Notes: generated by a model from the letters alone, not told the origin. A stretch of DNA of 45,817 bases from Chloroflexota bacterium (GCA_024275635.1 JAJRYT010000177.1:1-45817); one strand, 5' to 3'. Positions 15,964 to 25,199 are shown, numbered from the stretch's first letter. Made by a program: numbers and translations.

Positions 15964-17301
15964 ATGTCTAAGAAACAACTGTTTACCGGTTTGATACTGG
16001 GCGTTATACTCGTTCTGCTGCTGGCCAGTTCAGCCACTTTATATGCCGATTCCGGCTGGGATGCCAAATACTGGAACAATAAAACGCTTTCCGGCGATCC
16101 CATATTGCACCGTACTGAACCAGAATTAAACCACGATTGGGGGCACGACCGCCCTCATCCAACTGTCAACAAGGATGATTTCTCTGCCCGTTGGAAACGC
16201 ACCATCAACGTATCTGCCGGAACGTACCGTTTTACGGCCACAATGGACGACGGGATGCGGGTTTGGGTGGACGGCGTCCTGATTATTGATTCCTGGTGGG
16301 ACAGCCAGGTACATTCGATGAGCGCTGACGTCTACTTGACCAACGGCGACCACGAGGTGAAGGTCAAGTATTACGAAGCTGGCGGCGAGGCTGTGGCCAA
16401 GCTCCAATGGACGGCCGTTTCCGGCGGAACCGGCACCGTTCTGAACTGGCGCGGCGAATACTACAACAATATGACGCTCAGCGGTTCGCCGGTGATGGTG
16501 CGCGATGACCAGCAAATCAACTTTGATTGGGGAATCAATGCGCCCAAAGGCGGCGCCGTTCCCGCCGATCAATTTTCTGTTCGTTGGACTCGCAGCCTCA
16601 ATCTGAACGCCGGCCGGTATCGTTTTACAACGAAAACGGATGATGGCGTTCGCCTGTGGGTCAATAATGTCTTGATCATTGACCGTTGGTTTGACCAGGA
16701 GGAGTCGCCACACACGGCTGAAATCAATTTACCCGGCGGTAATGTGCCCGTTAAGATGGAGTATTATGAAAATGGCGGCGGCGCGGTGGCGCGATTATCA
16801 TGGACACAGGTTGCAGCATCTACGCCGCCTAACACGGGTGGGGCGCATACGGCCGTTGTCGCTGTCCACCGGCTCAATGTGCGGCAAGGGCCGGGAACCA
16901 GTTACGGCGTCATCACAACTGTTGTCCGCGATACGGCCGTCACCCTGACCCAGCGCAATACCGACGCCAGTTGGGTGCGGGCAATTTTGCCTGATGGAAC
17001 CCAGGGTTGGATGAGCGCCCGCTACCTCCGCAGCCAATCGGGATCGTTCACTTCTCTCCCTATCGGGAGCGCCCCCGTGACGCCCCCGCCCGCCAACAAC
17101 GGCGCAGCGACAGCGACCGTTATCCGCGCTTATCATCTCAATGTACGCTCCGGGCCAGGCACTACCCACAGCATCGTCACCGTTATCAATCGCGGACAAG
17201 TTGTAACACTAACCGGGGAGAAAAATGCCAATGCTACCTGGGTCAAAATCATTTTACCTAACGGCGTTCAAGGGTGGGTAAACACCTATTATCTGGGGTA
17301 A
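15964..17301 (+). CDS. secreted protein with two PA14 and two SH3b domains
   Basis: A 445-residue exported protein. Residues 1-28 form a signal peptide (LILGVILVLLLASSATLYA). Two PA14/GLEYA-like beta-barrel domains follow (about 30-155 and 160-290), recognised by WDAKYWNNKTLSGDP, FSARWKRTINVSAGTYRFT, DDGMRVWVDGVLIIDSWW and VKVKYYEAGGEAVAKLQW. Two bacterial SH3 domains follow (about 305-365 and 385-445; LNVRQGPGTSYGVITTV, GWMSARYL). PA14 domains usually bind carbohydrate and SH3b domains peptidoglycan or other surface polymers, so a cell-surface adhesin or wall-associated binder is likely; no catalytic domain is seen. ATG 15964 has AAGGAG 6 nt upstream. Confidence 0.85.
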   Translation: MSKKQLFTGLILGVILVLLLASSATLYADSGWDAKYWNNKTLSGDPILHRTEPELNHDWGHDRPHPTVNKDDFSARWKRTINVSAGTYRFTATMDDGMRVWVDGVLIIDSWWDSQVHSMSADVYLTNGDHEVKVKYYEAGGEAVAKLQWTAVSGGTGTVLNWRGEYYNNMTLSGSPVMVRDDQQINFDWGINAPKGGAVPADQFSVRWTRSLNLNAGRYRFTTKTDDGVRLWVNNVLIIDRWFDQEESPHTAEINLPGGNVPVKMEYYENGGGAVARLSWTQVAASTPPNTGGAHTAVVAVHRLNVRQGPGTSYGVITTVVRDTAVTLTQRNTDASWVRAILPDGTQGWMSARYLRSQSGSFTSLPIGSAPVTPPPANNGAATATVIRAYHLNVRSGPGTTHSIVTVINRGQVVTLTGEKNANATWVKIILPNGVQGWVNTYYLG

Positions 17302-17316
17302 TAGCCAGTCAGCTAA

Positions 17317-17356
17317 TCAGCATTTCAGCCGGTCGGCTTATTGGCTGAAATGCTGA
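17317..17356 (+). terminator. 14-bp stem-loop after the first PA14/SH3b gene
   Basis: TCAGCATTTCAGCC (17317-17330) and GGCTGAAATGCTGA (17343-17356) pair perfectly around a 12-nt loop, 15 nt after the stop codon. No T-run follows, so it could be an mRNA-stabilising or weak terminator hairpin. Confidence 0.35.
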
Positions 17357-17383
17357 GATGTTGATAGCCGAAACACCGAGCGC

Positions 17384-17432
17384 TGTCATAATTTTGACAC
17401 ATTTCCACCATAAGCTTTCCTCGAAAAAATTA
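17384..17432 (+). promoter_or_regulatory. conserved upstream element, copy 2 (TGTCATAATTTTGACAC)
   Basis: Same element as at 15658, starting TGTCATAATTTTGACACATT and continuing through a CTTTCCTC block into an A-rich run. It lies 300 bp before the second PA14/SH3b gene. The sequence between it and the gene (17,433-17,683) does not resemble the equivalent stretch upstream of the first gene, and no supportable gene is seen there. Confidence 0.55.
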
Positions 17433-17683
17433 TGGTCGAGCGGGATTGATGCTGCTTCTAACCCCACTCGCATTGAAATTTTTTACTTGACAAACAATCT
17501 CCTTTCGTGGTGGGAAAGTAGGGATTTCATCAATTAACAGGCCATGAATGATAGTATCATATTGATGCACATAACCGTGTTTGTGATACGCAAAATGGCA
17601 AACTCTCTGCGCCCTCCAAAAATCACTTTTGTTTGTCCAGTTGAGCAAACGGTGCGTGTTCATCATTCTATTTGGGAAAAATC

Positions 17684-19627
17684 ATGCTAAAACGAATGGT
17701 TGCGATGACATTTATCCTGTTAGGCATTCTTGGCTGGGCCGGGCTGGCTGACGCGCAAACGGCGGCCAGCGGCTGGCAGGCGGCGTACTGGAATAATACC
17801 GACTTGTCCGGCGATCCTGTACTGTACCAGTTGGAAACCGACCAGCACGGCAATCCGGAACTGCGCCGCAACTGGGGAACGCAGCGTCCCTGGCCGCAGG
17901 TGGAAGGGGATTTCTTCTCCGCACGCTGGGAGCGGGTGATTTTTATGGAGCCGGGCCGCTACCGTTTTTCGGCCACGGCCGATGACGGCGTGCGCGTTTG
18001 GGTCAATGGGCAGCTTATCGTGGATGAATGGCTCAACCAGAGAGCCAGTACCTACCTGGGCTATTATGATGTGACTCAGGCAGGGGATGTCAGCATCAAA
18101 GTAGAGTATTACGAATACCAACATGATGCAATTGTCATGTTGACTTGGGACCGCATCTATGGCTCGGACACGGCCGTTACCAACCATCTCTACCAACCCA
18201 CCATCACCGCCTGGCGGGGCGAGTATTTCAACAACCGCATCGTCGCCGGGATTCCGGCCCTGGTACGCGATGACGCCGCCATTGATTTTGATTGGGGGCT
18301 GGACTCACCGGCCATCCAATCCATCAACGCCGAAGCCTTTTCCGTGCGCTGGACGCGGACGCTGGATTTACCGGCCGGCGTCTACCGTTTCACCACGACC
18401 ACCGACGACGGCGTGCGTTTGTACATCAACGATGTGATGGCGCTAGACCAATGGCGCAACCAGACCGTCTTCACCTCGCACACAACCGACGTGAATCATC
18501 CCGGCGGAGCGATGCGGGTGAAGATGGAGTATTTCGACGATGTGGGCCTGGCGGCGGCCAAGCTGACCTGGGAAAAGATAGGCGAAACGGCCCCAACAGC
18601 GCCCGCGCCGCCGCGCGGTTTCTGGCGCGGCGAGTATTTCGACAACAGCATTCTGGCCGCCCAACCGGCGCTGGTGCGCTATGACAATGAAATTGATTTC
18701 GATTGGGGAACCGACTCGCCTGTGCCCCAATACCTCATCCGCGCCGCCTTCTCGGTGCGCTGGACGGGGACGCTGAATTTACCGGCCGGGGAGTATGTGT
18801 TCACGATGTCTACAGATGACGGCTCACGGTTGTGGGTGAATGACCGGCTCATCATCAACAAATGGCGCAATCACCCGGAGCAGGCTTTTTCGGCCCAAAT
18901 CACGCTGCCAGGCGGCCCGGTTCCGGTGAAGATGGAGTATTATAATGCGGAGCATGTCGCCAGCGCCCATTTGACATGGGACAGGCTGGATGGGCCGCTG
19001 CCAGCGAATCGGGGGATGGTTGTCCCTTCGACAATTACCGCACTCTCAGGTCAAGCCGTTGCGACAGGCTCAGGGCAAGCCGTTGGCAGCGCCCCGCCGG
19101 TGACGCCCCCCTCCATCAACATCCCCCCCAATACGCCAATGACGACGGTCGGCGTGGATACGCTGAATGTTCGCGCCGAACCAAGCATGTTGTCGGACAA
19201 AATCGGCTCGCTGAAGCGGGGGGACGTGATTGCGATTTTAGGCCGCAATGCGTTCAACAACTGGCTGCAAGCGGCGCTGCCGGATAACCGGCTGGGCTGG
19301 GTGCATGTGTTGTATGTCACCCTGCCCTTCCCCGTGAATGAATTGGAAATCGTGGAAAATCCGACAACGGCCGTTTCCCTCTCCACCGACGATAACATCA
19401 CCATCACGGCCACTATCAACAGCAATCTAAACGAAATTCGCACCGGCCCCAACATGCTGGCCGAGAAAATAGGGAAATTGGCAATAGGGACGGAGGTAAC
19501 GGCCGTTACTCGCAGCCAATTCAACACCTGGGTTCAAGTCAATTTACCCGACGGCGGCACAGGGTGGGTCAGCGTCCTGTTCGTTGATCTAAATGTGCCC
19601 GTCACGACGCTGCCGATGGAACGATGA
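17684..19627 (+). CDS. secreted protein with three PA14 and two SH3b domains
   Basis: A 647-residue paralogue of the previous gene product. A signal peptide (MLKRMVAMTFILLGILGWAG...ADA) precedes three PA14-like domains (about 25-165, 176-305, 312-440), each with a WRGEYFNN or AAYWNNTDLSGDP start, a FSVRWTRTLDLPAGVYRFT-like core and a DDGVRLYINDV-like strand. Two SH3b domains (about 480-555 and 570-645) end in GWVHVLYV and GWVSVLFV. The extra PA14 copy relative to its neighbour suggests domain duplication. ATG 17684 is preferred over the in-frame TTG at 17672 because the hydrophobic signal starts there. Likely an extracellular carbohydrate- or wall-binding protein. Confidence 0.85.
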   Translation: MLKRMVAMTFILLGILGWAGLADAQTAASGWQAAYWNNTDLSGDPVLYQLETDQHGNPELRRNWGTQRPWPQVEGDFFSARWERVIFMEPGRYRFSATADDGVRVWVNGQLIVDEWLNQRASTYLGYYDVTQAGDVSIKVEYYEYQHDAIVMLTWDRIYGSDTAVTNHLYQPTITAWRGEYFNNRIVAGIPALVRDDAAIDFDWGLDSPAIQSINAEAFSVRWTRTLDLPAGVYRFTTTTDDGVRLYINDVMALDQWRNQTVFTSHTTDVNHPGGAMRVKMEYFDDVGLAAAKLTWEKIGETAPTAPAPPRGFWRGEYFDNSILAAQPALVRYDNEIDFDWGTDSPVPQYLIRAAFSVRWTGTLNLPAGEYVFTMSTDDGSRLWVNDRLIINKWRNHPEQAFSAQITLPGGPVPVKMEYYNAEHVASAHLTWDRLDGPLPANRGMVVPSTITALSGQAVATGSGQAVGSAPPVTPPSINIPPNTPMTTVGVDTLNVRAEPSMLSDKIGSLKRGDVIAILGRNAFNNWLQAALPDNRLGWVHVLYVTLPFPVNELEIVENPTTAVSLSTDDNITITATINSNLNEIRTGPNMLAEKIGKLAIGTEVTAVTRSQFNTWVQVNLPDGGTGWVSVLFVDLNVPVTTLPMER

Positions 19628-19640
19628 CGCCTTGTCCGCC

Positions 19641-19737
19641 GGACATAAATGTCCAGGCTGCAAAACAGCGCCGGGTGAACCCGGCTAAGTCCCGTTCACG
19701 GGACGTTGTTTTGTAGCTTGGCGATTAATCGCCAAGC
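19641..19737. repeat. cluster of four consecutive hairpins
   Basis: Four perfect palindromic stems in a row: GGACAT-AA-ATGTCC (19641-19654), GCCGGG-TGAA-CCCGGC (19670-19685), GTCCCG-TTCA-CGGGAC (19689-19704) and a 22-bp palindrome with arms GCTTGGCGATT/AATCGCCAAGC (19716-19737). The layout resembles the hairpin chain inside the MITE-like element near the window start. It lies between the PA14/SH3b gene and the ABC cassette. Confidence 0.75.
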
Positions 19738-19804
19738 GGGAAAGCCCGTAGCGCAGGACAGCAAAACGAACACCGAATACGGAACACGAAATACCAAACC
19801 AACC

Positions 19805-22669
19805 ATGTCCCAATTTCTCTACACCACCCTTTCCCTCCTGACACTGGCCGCCAAGCGGCTGTGGAACCACCGGCTGCTGATGCTGGCGCTGCTGCTGGGG
19901 CTGGTGGCCGCCGTCGGCATCATGTCCAGCGTGCCCATGTACGCCGACGCCACCCAAAACCGGCTGCTGCAAGGGGAACTGACCGAGGCCGGAACCCATC
20001 GCCCGCCGTTTGCTTTCATGTGGCGCTACGTGGGGGCCTGGAACGACAACATCACCCTGGATGCGTACACGCCGGTGGATAATTATCTGCGGGAACAGGC
20101 CGCTGGCGTCATCGGCTTACCGGCGCAGCAGATCATCCGCCATGTCAGCAGCGACAAACTGCGCCTGTTTGCCAGCGGCGAGAGTAATTTTGACGAAAAT
20201 GCGCCGCTGCTGTGGGCCAATGCCGGGTTCATCACCGATTTGGCCGACCACATCCGGCTGGTGGAGGGCGCGTTCCCCAGCGAGGGCGGCACAATTCAGG
20301 CGCTGGTCACGCAGGCGACGGCCGACCGGCTGGGCTTGCAGGTGGGCGAGACGTACACGCTGTTTGGACAAGGCAGCAGCGGGGCCAAAATTCCGCTGAC
20401 GGTCTCCGGCATCTGGACGCCCCTCGATCCCGCCGATCCGTTCTGGTTCTACACGCCGGAATCGTTTAACAAGATGGTGTTGACCACCGAAGCGACGTTC
20501 CGGCAGCAGATTGCGCCTTTGTTGGACAAACCGGTCTCGACGGCCGTATGGTATTTGGTGTTGGACGGCCGTGCTGTGCGCCCGGCCAAAGTCAATCGCT
20601 TACTCGACAACATCAGCGCCGCCGAATCCCGCGCCCTTGCTTTGCTCAACAACGCCAATTTGGAAATCTCCCCTGTAGACGCTCTGCAAAGTTACGGCAG
20701 TTCGGCCGATGTGTTGACATTGACGCTGACCGTTTTCAGCCTGCCCGTCGTGGGGCTGACTCTCTACTTCATCAGCTTGATTGCGGGCATGGCCGTGCGC
20801 CGCAGCCGCAGCGAAATCGCCATTTTACGCAGCCGGGGCGCGACGCGGGGGCAAATTCTGGCGATTTACCTGCTGGAAGGGACGCTTTTAGGCGTATTGG
20901 GATTGGCGATTGGGCTGCTGGCTGGCAGTTGGATCGCCCAGTTGATGGGGCGGACGCGCACATTCCTGGATGCGGCCGTCTTCGCCAGCGGCAAAGTGGA
21001 CGATTTAGTGACGACGCTCTCGGCTAACGCCCTGTTCTATGCCGGTCTGGCCGTCCTGCTGACGCTGCTGGCCCTGCTCATCCCCGCCTACCGCTCCTCG
21101 CGCCACACCATCGTCACTCTGCGCACGCTGCAAGCCCGCGATCTGCAAAAACCGGTTTGGCAGCGTTACTTTATTGATGTGCTGCTGCTCATTCCGCCGT
21201 TGTACGGCTGGTACCAACTCGACAAGCAGGGGACGCTGACCACGCTGGGCAAAGGGAACGATCCCTTCGCCAATCCGCTGCTCTTTTTGGTTCCGGTGTT
21301 GTTCAGCTTTTCGTTGGGGCTGTTTGCCATCCGCTTCTTCCCCTGGGTGATGGGGACGTTGGCCTGGATGACGCGGCGGCTGCCCAGCACAACGCTGCTC
21401 ATCACGCTGCGCCAGTTGGCCCGCTCGTCGGGGCAATACACCGGCTCGCTGCTGCTGCTGACGCTGACGCTCAGTTTGGCGACGTTTACGGCCAGCATGG
21501 CCGTCACGCTGGATGATCATCTGTTTGATCAGGCATATTACAAGGTTGGCGCCGACCTGAATCTGGTGGAATTGGGCGAGAACACGGAGAAGCCGAAACG
21601 GCCGTCACAACCGGGTCAATCACAGCAGCAACAACCAGAACGACGGGAAGACGAACCTAAATGGTTGTTCTTGCCCGTCACCGATCATCTCGATGTGGAT
21701 GGCGTGAAACACGCCGCCCGCGTGGGCGAGTACAAAGCGGTCTCTACGATTGGCGGGCGGCAGCAGCAGGGTCGTATTTTAGGCGTGGATCGCATTGATT
21801 TTGCTCACGTCGCCTTCTTCCGGCGTGATTTTGCCAGCAATGAATCGTTGGGCGGCGTCCTCAACCGGCTGGCGGTCAGCCGCGATTATCTGCTGGTCAG
21901 CCGCGATTTTATGGAGCGCAATGGGCTGCAAGTGGGCGATCCGCTGCGGCTGAATGTGGAAGCGGCGGGGGAGTTTGCCGACATCGAATTTATCATCGCC
22001 GCCCCGCTCGATTATTTTCCCACGCTGTATCCGCAGGACGGCCCCTTTTTCGTCGCCCAACTGGATTATTTGCATGAAAGTATGGGCGGGCAGTTCCCCT
22101 ACAACGTATGGCTGGATGTGGATGAGGATGTGTCCAGTACGGCCGTTACGCAAGGCGTGCGCGACTTAGGGCTGCTGGTCGTTTCCGCCAACTCGGCGCA
22201 GGAGACGATTGACGCCGAACAGGAACGGCCGGAGCGGCAGGGCTTGTTCGGGCTGCTTTCCGTCGGTTTCGGTGCGGCGGCCATTTTAACCGTCCTGGGT
22301 TTTCTCGTCTTCGCCATTGTCTCCTTCAAACGACGCTTTATCGAATTGGGCATGTTACGCGCCATCGGCCTTTCGGTGGGGCAAATGGCGGTGTATCTTG
22401 CCGGAGAACAGGCGGCTCTCATCATTGCCGGCATGGGGCTGGGAACGGGGTTGGGCGTCTGGGCCAGCGCCCTGTTCATTCCCTTCTTTCAGGTGGGTAA
22501 CGACAAGGCCGCCCTGGTTCCCCCCTTCGTGGTGAAAATCGCCTGGGGGCAAATCGGCGCGATCTATGCCATCTTCGGCGCGATGTTCGTCGTCGTGGTC
22601 GCAATTTTGATTATTTTATTGATACGGATGAAGGTGTTTGAAGCCGTGAAGTTGGGGGAAACGGTATAG
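19805..22669 (+). CDS. large ABC transporter permease of the FtsX/MacB type
   Basis: A 954-residue membrane protein. A first membrane segment (about 20-45, LLMLALLLGLVAAVGIMSSVPMY) precedes a large extracytoplasmic domain with MacB-PCD features (VEGAFPSEGG, RLGLQVGETYTLFG). The first FtsX bundle follows (about 300-450, AVRRSRSEIAILRSRGATRGQILAIYL), then further membrane segments, a second external domain containing a hydrophilic Gln/Arg-rich stretch, and a second FtsX bundle at the end (KRRFIELGMLRAIGLSVGQM). Such permeases work in mechanotransmission or export rather than import. ATG 19805 is chosen; earlier in-frame codons run through intergenic repeat sequence. It heads the cassette with adaptor and two ATPases. 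Confidence 0.85.
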   Translation: MSQFLYTTLSLLTLAAKRLWNHRLLMLALLLGLVAAVGIMSSVPMYADATQNRLLQGELTEAGTHRPPFAFMWRYVGAWNDNITLDAYTPVDNYLREQAAGVIGLPAQQIIRHVSSDKLRLFASGESNFDENAPLLWANAGFITDLADHIRLVEGAFPSEGGTIQALVTQATADRLGLQVGETYTLFGQGSSGAKIPLTVSGIWTPLDPADPFWFYTPESFNKMVLTTEATFRQQIAPLLDKPVSTAVWYLVLDGRAVRPAKVNRLLDNISAAESRALALLNNANLEISPVDALQSYGSSADVLTLTLTVFSLPVVGLTLYFISLIAGMAVRRSRSEIAILRSRGATRGQILAIYLLEGTLLGVLGLAIGLLAGSWIAQLMGRTRTFLDAAVFASGKVDDLVTTLSANALFYAGLAVLLTLLALLIPAYRSSRHTIVTLRTLQARDLQKPVWQRYFIDVLLLIPPLYGWYQLDKQGTLTTLGKGNDPFANPLLFLVPVLFSFSLGLFAIRFFPWVMGTLAWMTRRLPSTTLLITLRQLARSSGQYTGSLLLLTLTLSLATFTASMAVTLDDHLFDQAYYKVGADLNLVELGENTEKPKRPSQPGQSQQQQPERREDEPKWLFLPVTDHLDVDGVKHAARVGEYKAVSTIGGRQQQGRILGVDRIDFAHVAFFRRDFASNESLGGVLNRLAVSRDYLLVSRDFMERNGLQVGDPLRLNVEAAGEFADIEFIIAAPLDYFPTLYPQDGPFFVAQLDYLHESMGGQFPYNVWLDVDEDVSSTAVTQGVRDLGLLVVSANSAQETIDAEQERPERQGLFGLLSVGFGAAAILTVLGFLVFAIVSFKRRFIELGMLRAIGLSVGQMAVYLAGEQAALIIAGMGLGTGLGVWASALFIPFFQVGNDKAALVPPFVVKIAWGQIGAIYAIFGAMFVVVVAILIILLIRMKVFEAVKLGETV

Positions 22670-22678
22670 AGTTTGCGA

Positions 22679-22716
22679 GTGGCGAGTATGCGAGTTTGCA
22701 AGTTCTTACTCGCCAC
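22679..22716. repeat. GCGAGT-type hairpin spacer before the adaptor gene
   Basis: GTGGCGAGTA (22679-22688) pairs with TACTCGCCAC (22707-22716). The spacer is built from repeated GCGAGT/ACTCGCC words. Similar spacers precede the next ATPase gene (24121-24170) and the last ATPase gene (28006-28043). Confidence 0.55.
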
Positions 22717-22739
22717 CCGTCACTCAAATGGATTTAACC

Positions 22740-24107
22740 ATGAAACGATTATTTACCATCACAACCATTCTTATTATCGCGCTGCTGGCGGCGGCTTGCA
22801 ACGGCAACAAAGTGGCCGATTTGGCCAATGTGCCCACGCCGACTCCCCTGCCGACGCCCATTGTGCCGGAAAAACCGGTGTATACGGTGGAAAGGGGGAC
22901 GGTGGTGAATGCGCTGGTGTTTAACGGCCGTGTCTCCCCCGTCGTGGAAGAACAGTTGGCCTTTGGCCGCGAAGGAACGGTCAAAACTGTTTACGCCACA
23001 CAAGGGGACACGGTGAAAATGGGCGACGTGTTGGCCGAATTGGACATCACCGATTTGGAAAGAGCAGTGCAAGAAGCCGAAGTCGCCTTGAAAACGGCCG
23101 AATTCAACCTGGAAAAAGCCCGTCTGGAACATACGGAAACGCTCATCAAAGCGGAAATTGATATGCAAAAAGAGGCGTTGAACGCCCAAAAAGCGGCGTT
23201 GGAACAAGCCTCCTCCCCGCTTACGTCTAAACAACTGGCCCTGCAAAGCGCCCAGGATGGGGTAGCTGCGGCGGCCAACGCCTACCAGCAGGCGCTCAAT
23301 GACGGCAACGCCGACCAGGGCTACGTAGACAGTCTGGCGCGGAGTCTGGAACAGGCGGAACAGCAGTTGATGACCGCCGAAGCAGAGTATAACGACCAGG
23401 TGCGGGCGCTGGGTGCGGCTGGCGTGGAGGCCCAAATCAAGGAGCTGGACAACATTTTGGCGCGCATGGCGTATGAGAAACTGCTGCAAGGGATTGATCC
23501 ATCTTACGAAATTGAGGTGAGCAAGGCCCAGGCGGCGCTGGAAGAGGCGCAGGGCAAGCTGGCCAATGCCAAACTGGTGGCTCCTTTCGACGGCCGTGTC
23601 CTTTCCGTCAACATTAAACGCGGTTCCCAGGTGCAGGCATTCAAAGCGGTGATTGTCGTCGCCCAGGTGGATGCGCTGGAACTGACGGCCAATCTCAACG
23701 CCACCGACCTGGCCGAACTGAGTGTCGGCCAACCGGCGTCCATTCAACTGCGCAACCGGCCCGAAGCAACATTAACCGGGGCCATCCGCACCCTGCCCTA
23801 CCCCTACGGCGGCGGTTCTGGCAGCGGCGCCGACAATAATGAGGAAAAGGTGGCCCGTATCAGCATTGATCAAGATGTGGCGCTGACGTTGGGCGAACTG
23901 GCGAAAGTGACTATCACGCTGGAAGAAAAAGAAGACGTATTGTGGCTGCCTCCGGCGGCGATTCGTCGCTTCCAGGGCCGCCGCTTTGTCGTGGTGCAGG
24001 ACGGCGTCGCCCAACGCCGGGTAGATGTACGCATCGGCATCGAAAGCGAAGACCGGGTGGAGATTTTAGAAGGATTGGATGAAGGGCAGGTTGTGATTGG
24101 GGAATAG
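22740..24107 (+). CDS. HlyD/MacA-like periplasmic adaptor lipoprotein
   Basis: A 455-residue membrane-fusion-type adaptor. The signal sequence ends LLAAAC, giving a lipidated N-terminal Cys. A split biotinyl-lipoyl domain (GRVSPVVEEQLAFGREGTVK, TQGDTVKMGDVLAELD; second half LVAPFDGRVLSVNIKRGSQV) flanks a long alpha-helical hairpin (about 95-270) rich in Glu, Ala, Gln and Lys. A beta-barrel and membrane-proximal domain follow (LGELAKVTITLEEKEDVLWLPPAAI, GVAQRRVDVRIGIE). It should bridge the FtsX-type permease to extracellular or wall components. It follows the permease gene by 70 nt and precedes the ATPase gene by 69 nt. Confidence 0.85.
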   Translation: MKRLFTITTILIIALLAAACNGNKVADLANVPTPTPLPTPIVPEKPVYTVERGTVVNALVFNGRVSPVVEEQLAFGREGTVKTVYATQGDTVKMGDVLAELDITDLERAVQEAEVALKTAEFNLEKARLEHTETLIKAEIDMQKEALNAQKAALEQASSPLTSKQLALQSAQDGVAAAANAYQQALNDGNADQGYVDSLARSLEQAEQQLMTAEAEYNDQVRALGAAGVEAQIKELDNILARMAYEKLLQGIDPSYEIEVSKAQAALEEAQGKLANAKLVAPFDGRVLSVNIKRGSQVQAFKAVIVVAQVDALELTANLNATDLAELSVGQPASIQLRNRPEATLTGAIRTLPYPYGGGSGSGADNNEEKVARISIDQDVALTLGELAKVTITLEEKEDVLWLPPAAIRRFQGRRFVVVQDGVAQRRVDVRIGIESEDRVEILEGLDEGQVVIGE

Positions 24108-24120
24108 GAAAGGGTGGCAG

Positions 24121-24170
24121 GTGGCGGGCAGCGGGTAATCACTCGCTACTCGCCACTCGCCACTCGCCAC
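24121..24170. repeat. GCGAGT-type hairpin spacer before ATPase 1
   Basis: GTGGCGGGCAGCGGGT (24121-24136 region) is complementary to ACTCGCTACTCGCCAC nearby with three non-Watson-Crick positions, followed by a tandem CTCGCCACTCGCCACTCGCC run. It ends 7 nt before the ATPase start codon and leaves no room for an ordinary ribosome binding site. Confidence 0.45.
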
Positions 24171-24176
24171 AAAATT

Positions 24177-25160
24177 ATGAAACCATTTATCGTTTGTGAG
24201 AATCTGGTCAAAATTTATAAGGTGGCCGAGCTGGAAGTCATTGCCATCCAGGGGCTGGACTTGACGGTGGAGAAAGGGGAGTTGATCGGCATCGTCGGCG
24301 CGTCGGGATCGGGCAAGAGCACCTTTTTGAATGTGCTGGGCGGGTTGGATCGGCCGTCGGCGGGGAAGATTTGGGTGAACGGCCGTAACCTGCTCAAATT
24401 GTCCGACGCTGAACTGGACGCTTACCGCCGCGACGAAGTGGGCTTTATCTGGCAGCAGTCGGCGCGAAACCTGATCTCTTACCTCACCGCCCAGGAGAAC
24501 GTGGAGCTGCCCATGACGGTGGCGGGGATGTCGCCGCGCCAGAAACGGGCCTGGGCGCAAGAACTGCTGGAAGCGGTGGGCCTATGGGAGCATCGCCAAC
24601 ATAAATTGGCCCAACTGTCCGGCGGGCAGCAGCAGCGGGTGGCAATTGCCGTCGCGCTGTCCAACAAACCGTCACTGCTGCTGGGCGACGAGCCGACAGG
24701 CGAACTGGATTCGAGAACGTCAGACGAAACGCTGGCTTTGTTCCAGCGGCTGAATGGGCAGTTTGGGTTGACGACGATCATTGTGACCCACGATCCGCAG
24801 GTATCGAAGGCGGTGGATCGGGTGGTGACGATTCGGGACGGCCGTACCAGCAGTGAAACCGTGCGCCGCGCCAACCATAACCAGGACATGGAACAGGCTG
24901 AGCAGGAAGCTGTTTTTGATGAATATGTCATGGTAGATGGGGCCGGACGGCTGCAAATTCCGCCGGACATCCGCGAAAAAATCGGGTTGAGCGACCGGGT
25001 AACGATCGCGGTGACAGAGGATGGCGGTGTGCTGGTGAAACCGGTTGCGGAAAAAGAGAGTCGGGTGAGTCGGGACGGCCGTGCTCCCGCCATCGCCGAC
25101 GAGCCGCCAGAACCGCAAGCAAAGGGCTTGCGCCGCTTATGGGGTAAATGGAAGCGGTAG
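24177..25160 (+). CDS. ABC ATPase (MacB/LolD-type) with C-terminal AbrB-like domain
   Basis: A 327-residue protein. Residues 1-225 are an ABC ATPase of the LolD/MacB class: Walker A GASGSGKST (41-49), signature LSGGQ (147-151), Walker B LLLGDEP (167-173), switch His in VTHD (204-206 region). Residues about 249-290 (YVMVDGAGRLQIPPDIREKIG, RVTIAVTEDGGVLVKPV) match the swapped-hairpin AbrB/MazE fold, normally a DNA-binding or dimerisation module. A basic tail follows. The ATPase should power the FtsX-type permease; the extra domain may dimerise or link transport to gene control. ATG 24177 is chosen because earlier in-frame codons lie in the repeat spacer. Confidence 0.85.
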   Translation: MKPFIVCENLVKIYKVAELEVIAIQGLDLTVEKGELIGIVGASGSGKSTFLNVLGGLDRPSAGKIWVNGRNLLKLSDAELDAYRRDEVGFIWQQSARNLISYLTAQENVELPMTVAGMSPRQKRAWAQELLEAVGLWEHRQHKLAQLSGGQQQRVAIAVALSNKPSLLLGDEPTGELDSRTSDETLALFQRLNGQFGLTTIIVTHDPQVSKAVDRVVTIRDGRTSSETVRRANHNQDMEQAEQEAVFDEYVMVDGAGRLQIPPDIREKIGLSDRVTIAVTEDGGVLVKPVAEKESRVSRDGRAPAIADEPPEPQAKGLRRLWGKWKR

Positions 25161-25167
25161 TCATGCG

Positions 25168-25199
25168 GGTGACAGTCACTTTCTTGAGTGACTGTCACC
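25168..25199. repeat. double-palindrome hairpin before the tandem binding protein gene
   Basis: GGTGACAGTCACT (25168-25180) pairs perfectly with AGTGACTGTCACC (25187-25199) around a 6-nt loop. Each arm holds an odd-centred palindrome (GTGACAGTCAC, GTGACTGTCAC), the same design as the repeats at 3268, 6313 and 8233 with a different sequence. Confidence 0.7.

Noticed and set aside
17430..17666. 78-codon minus-strand frame upstream of the second PA14/SH3b gene
   Set aside because: No recognisable domain or signal and it occupies the probable promoter region.
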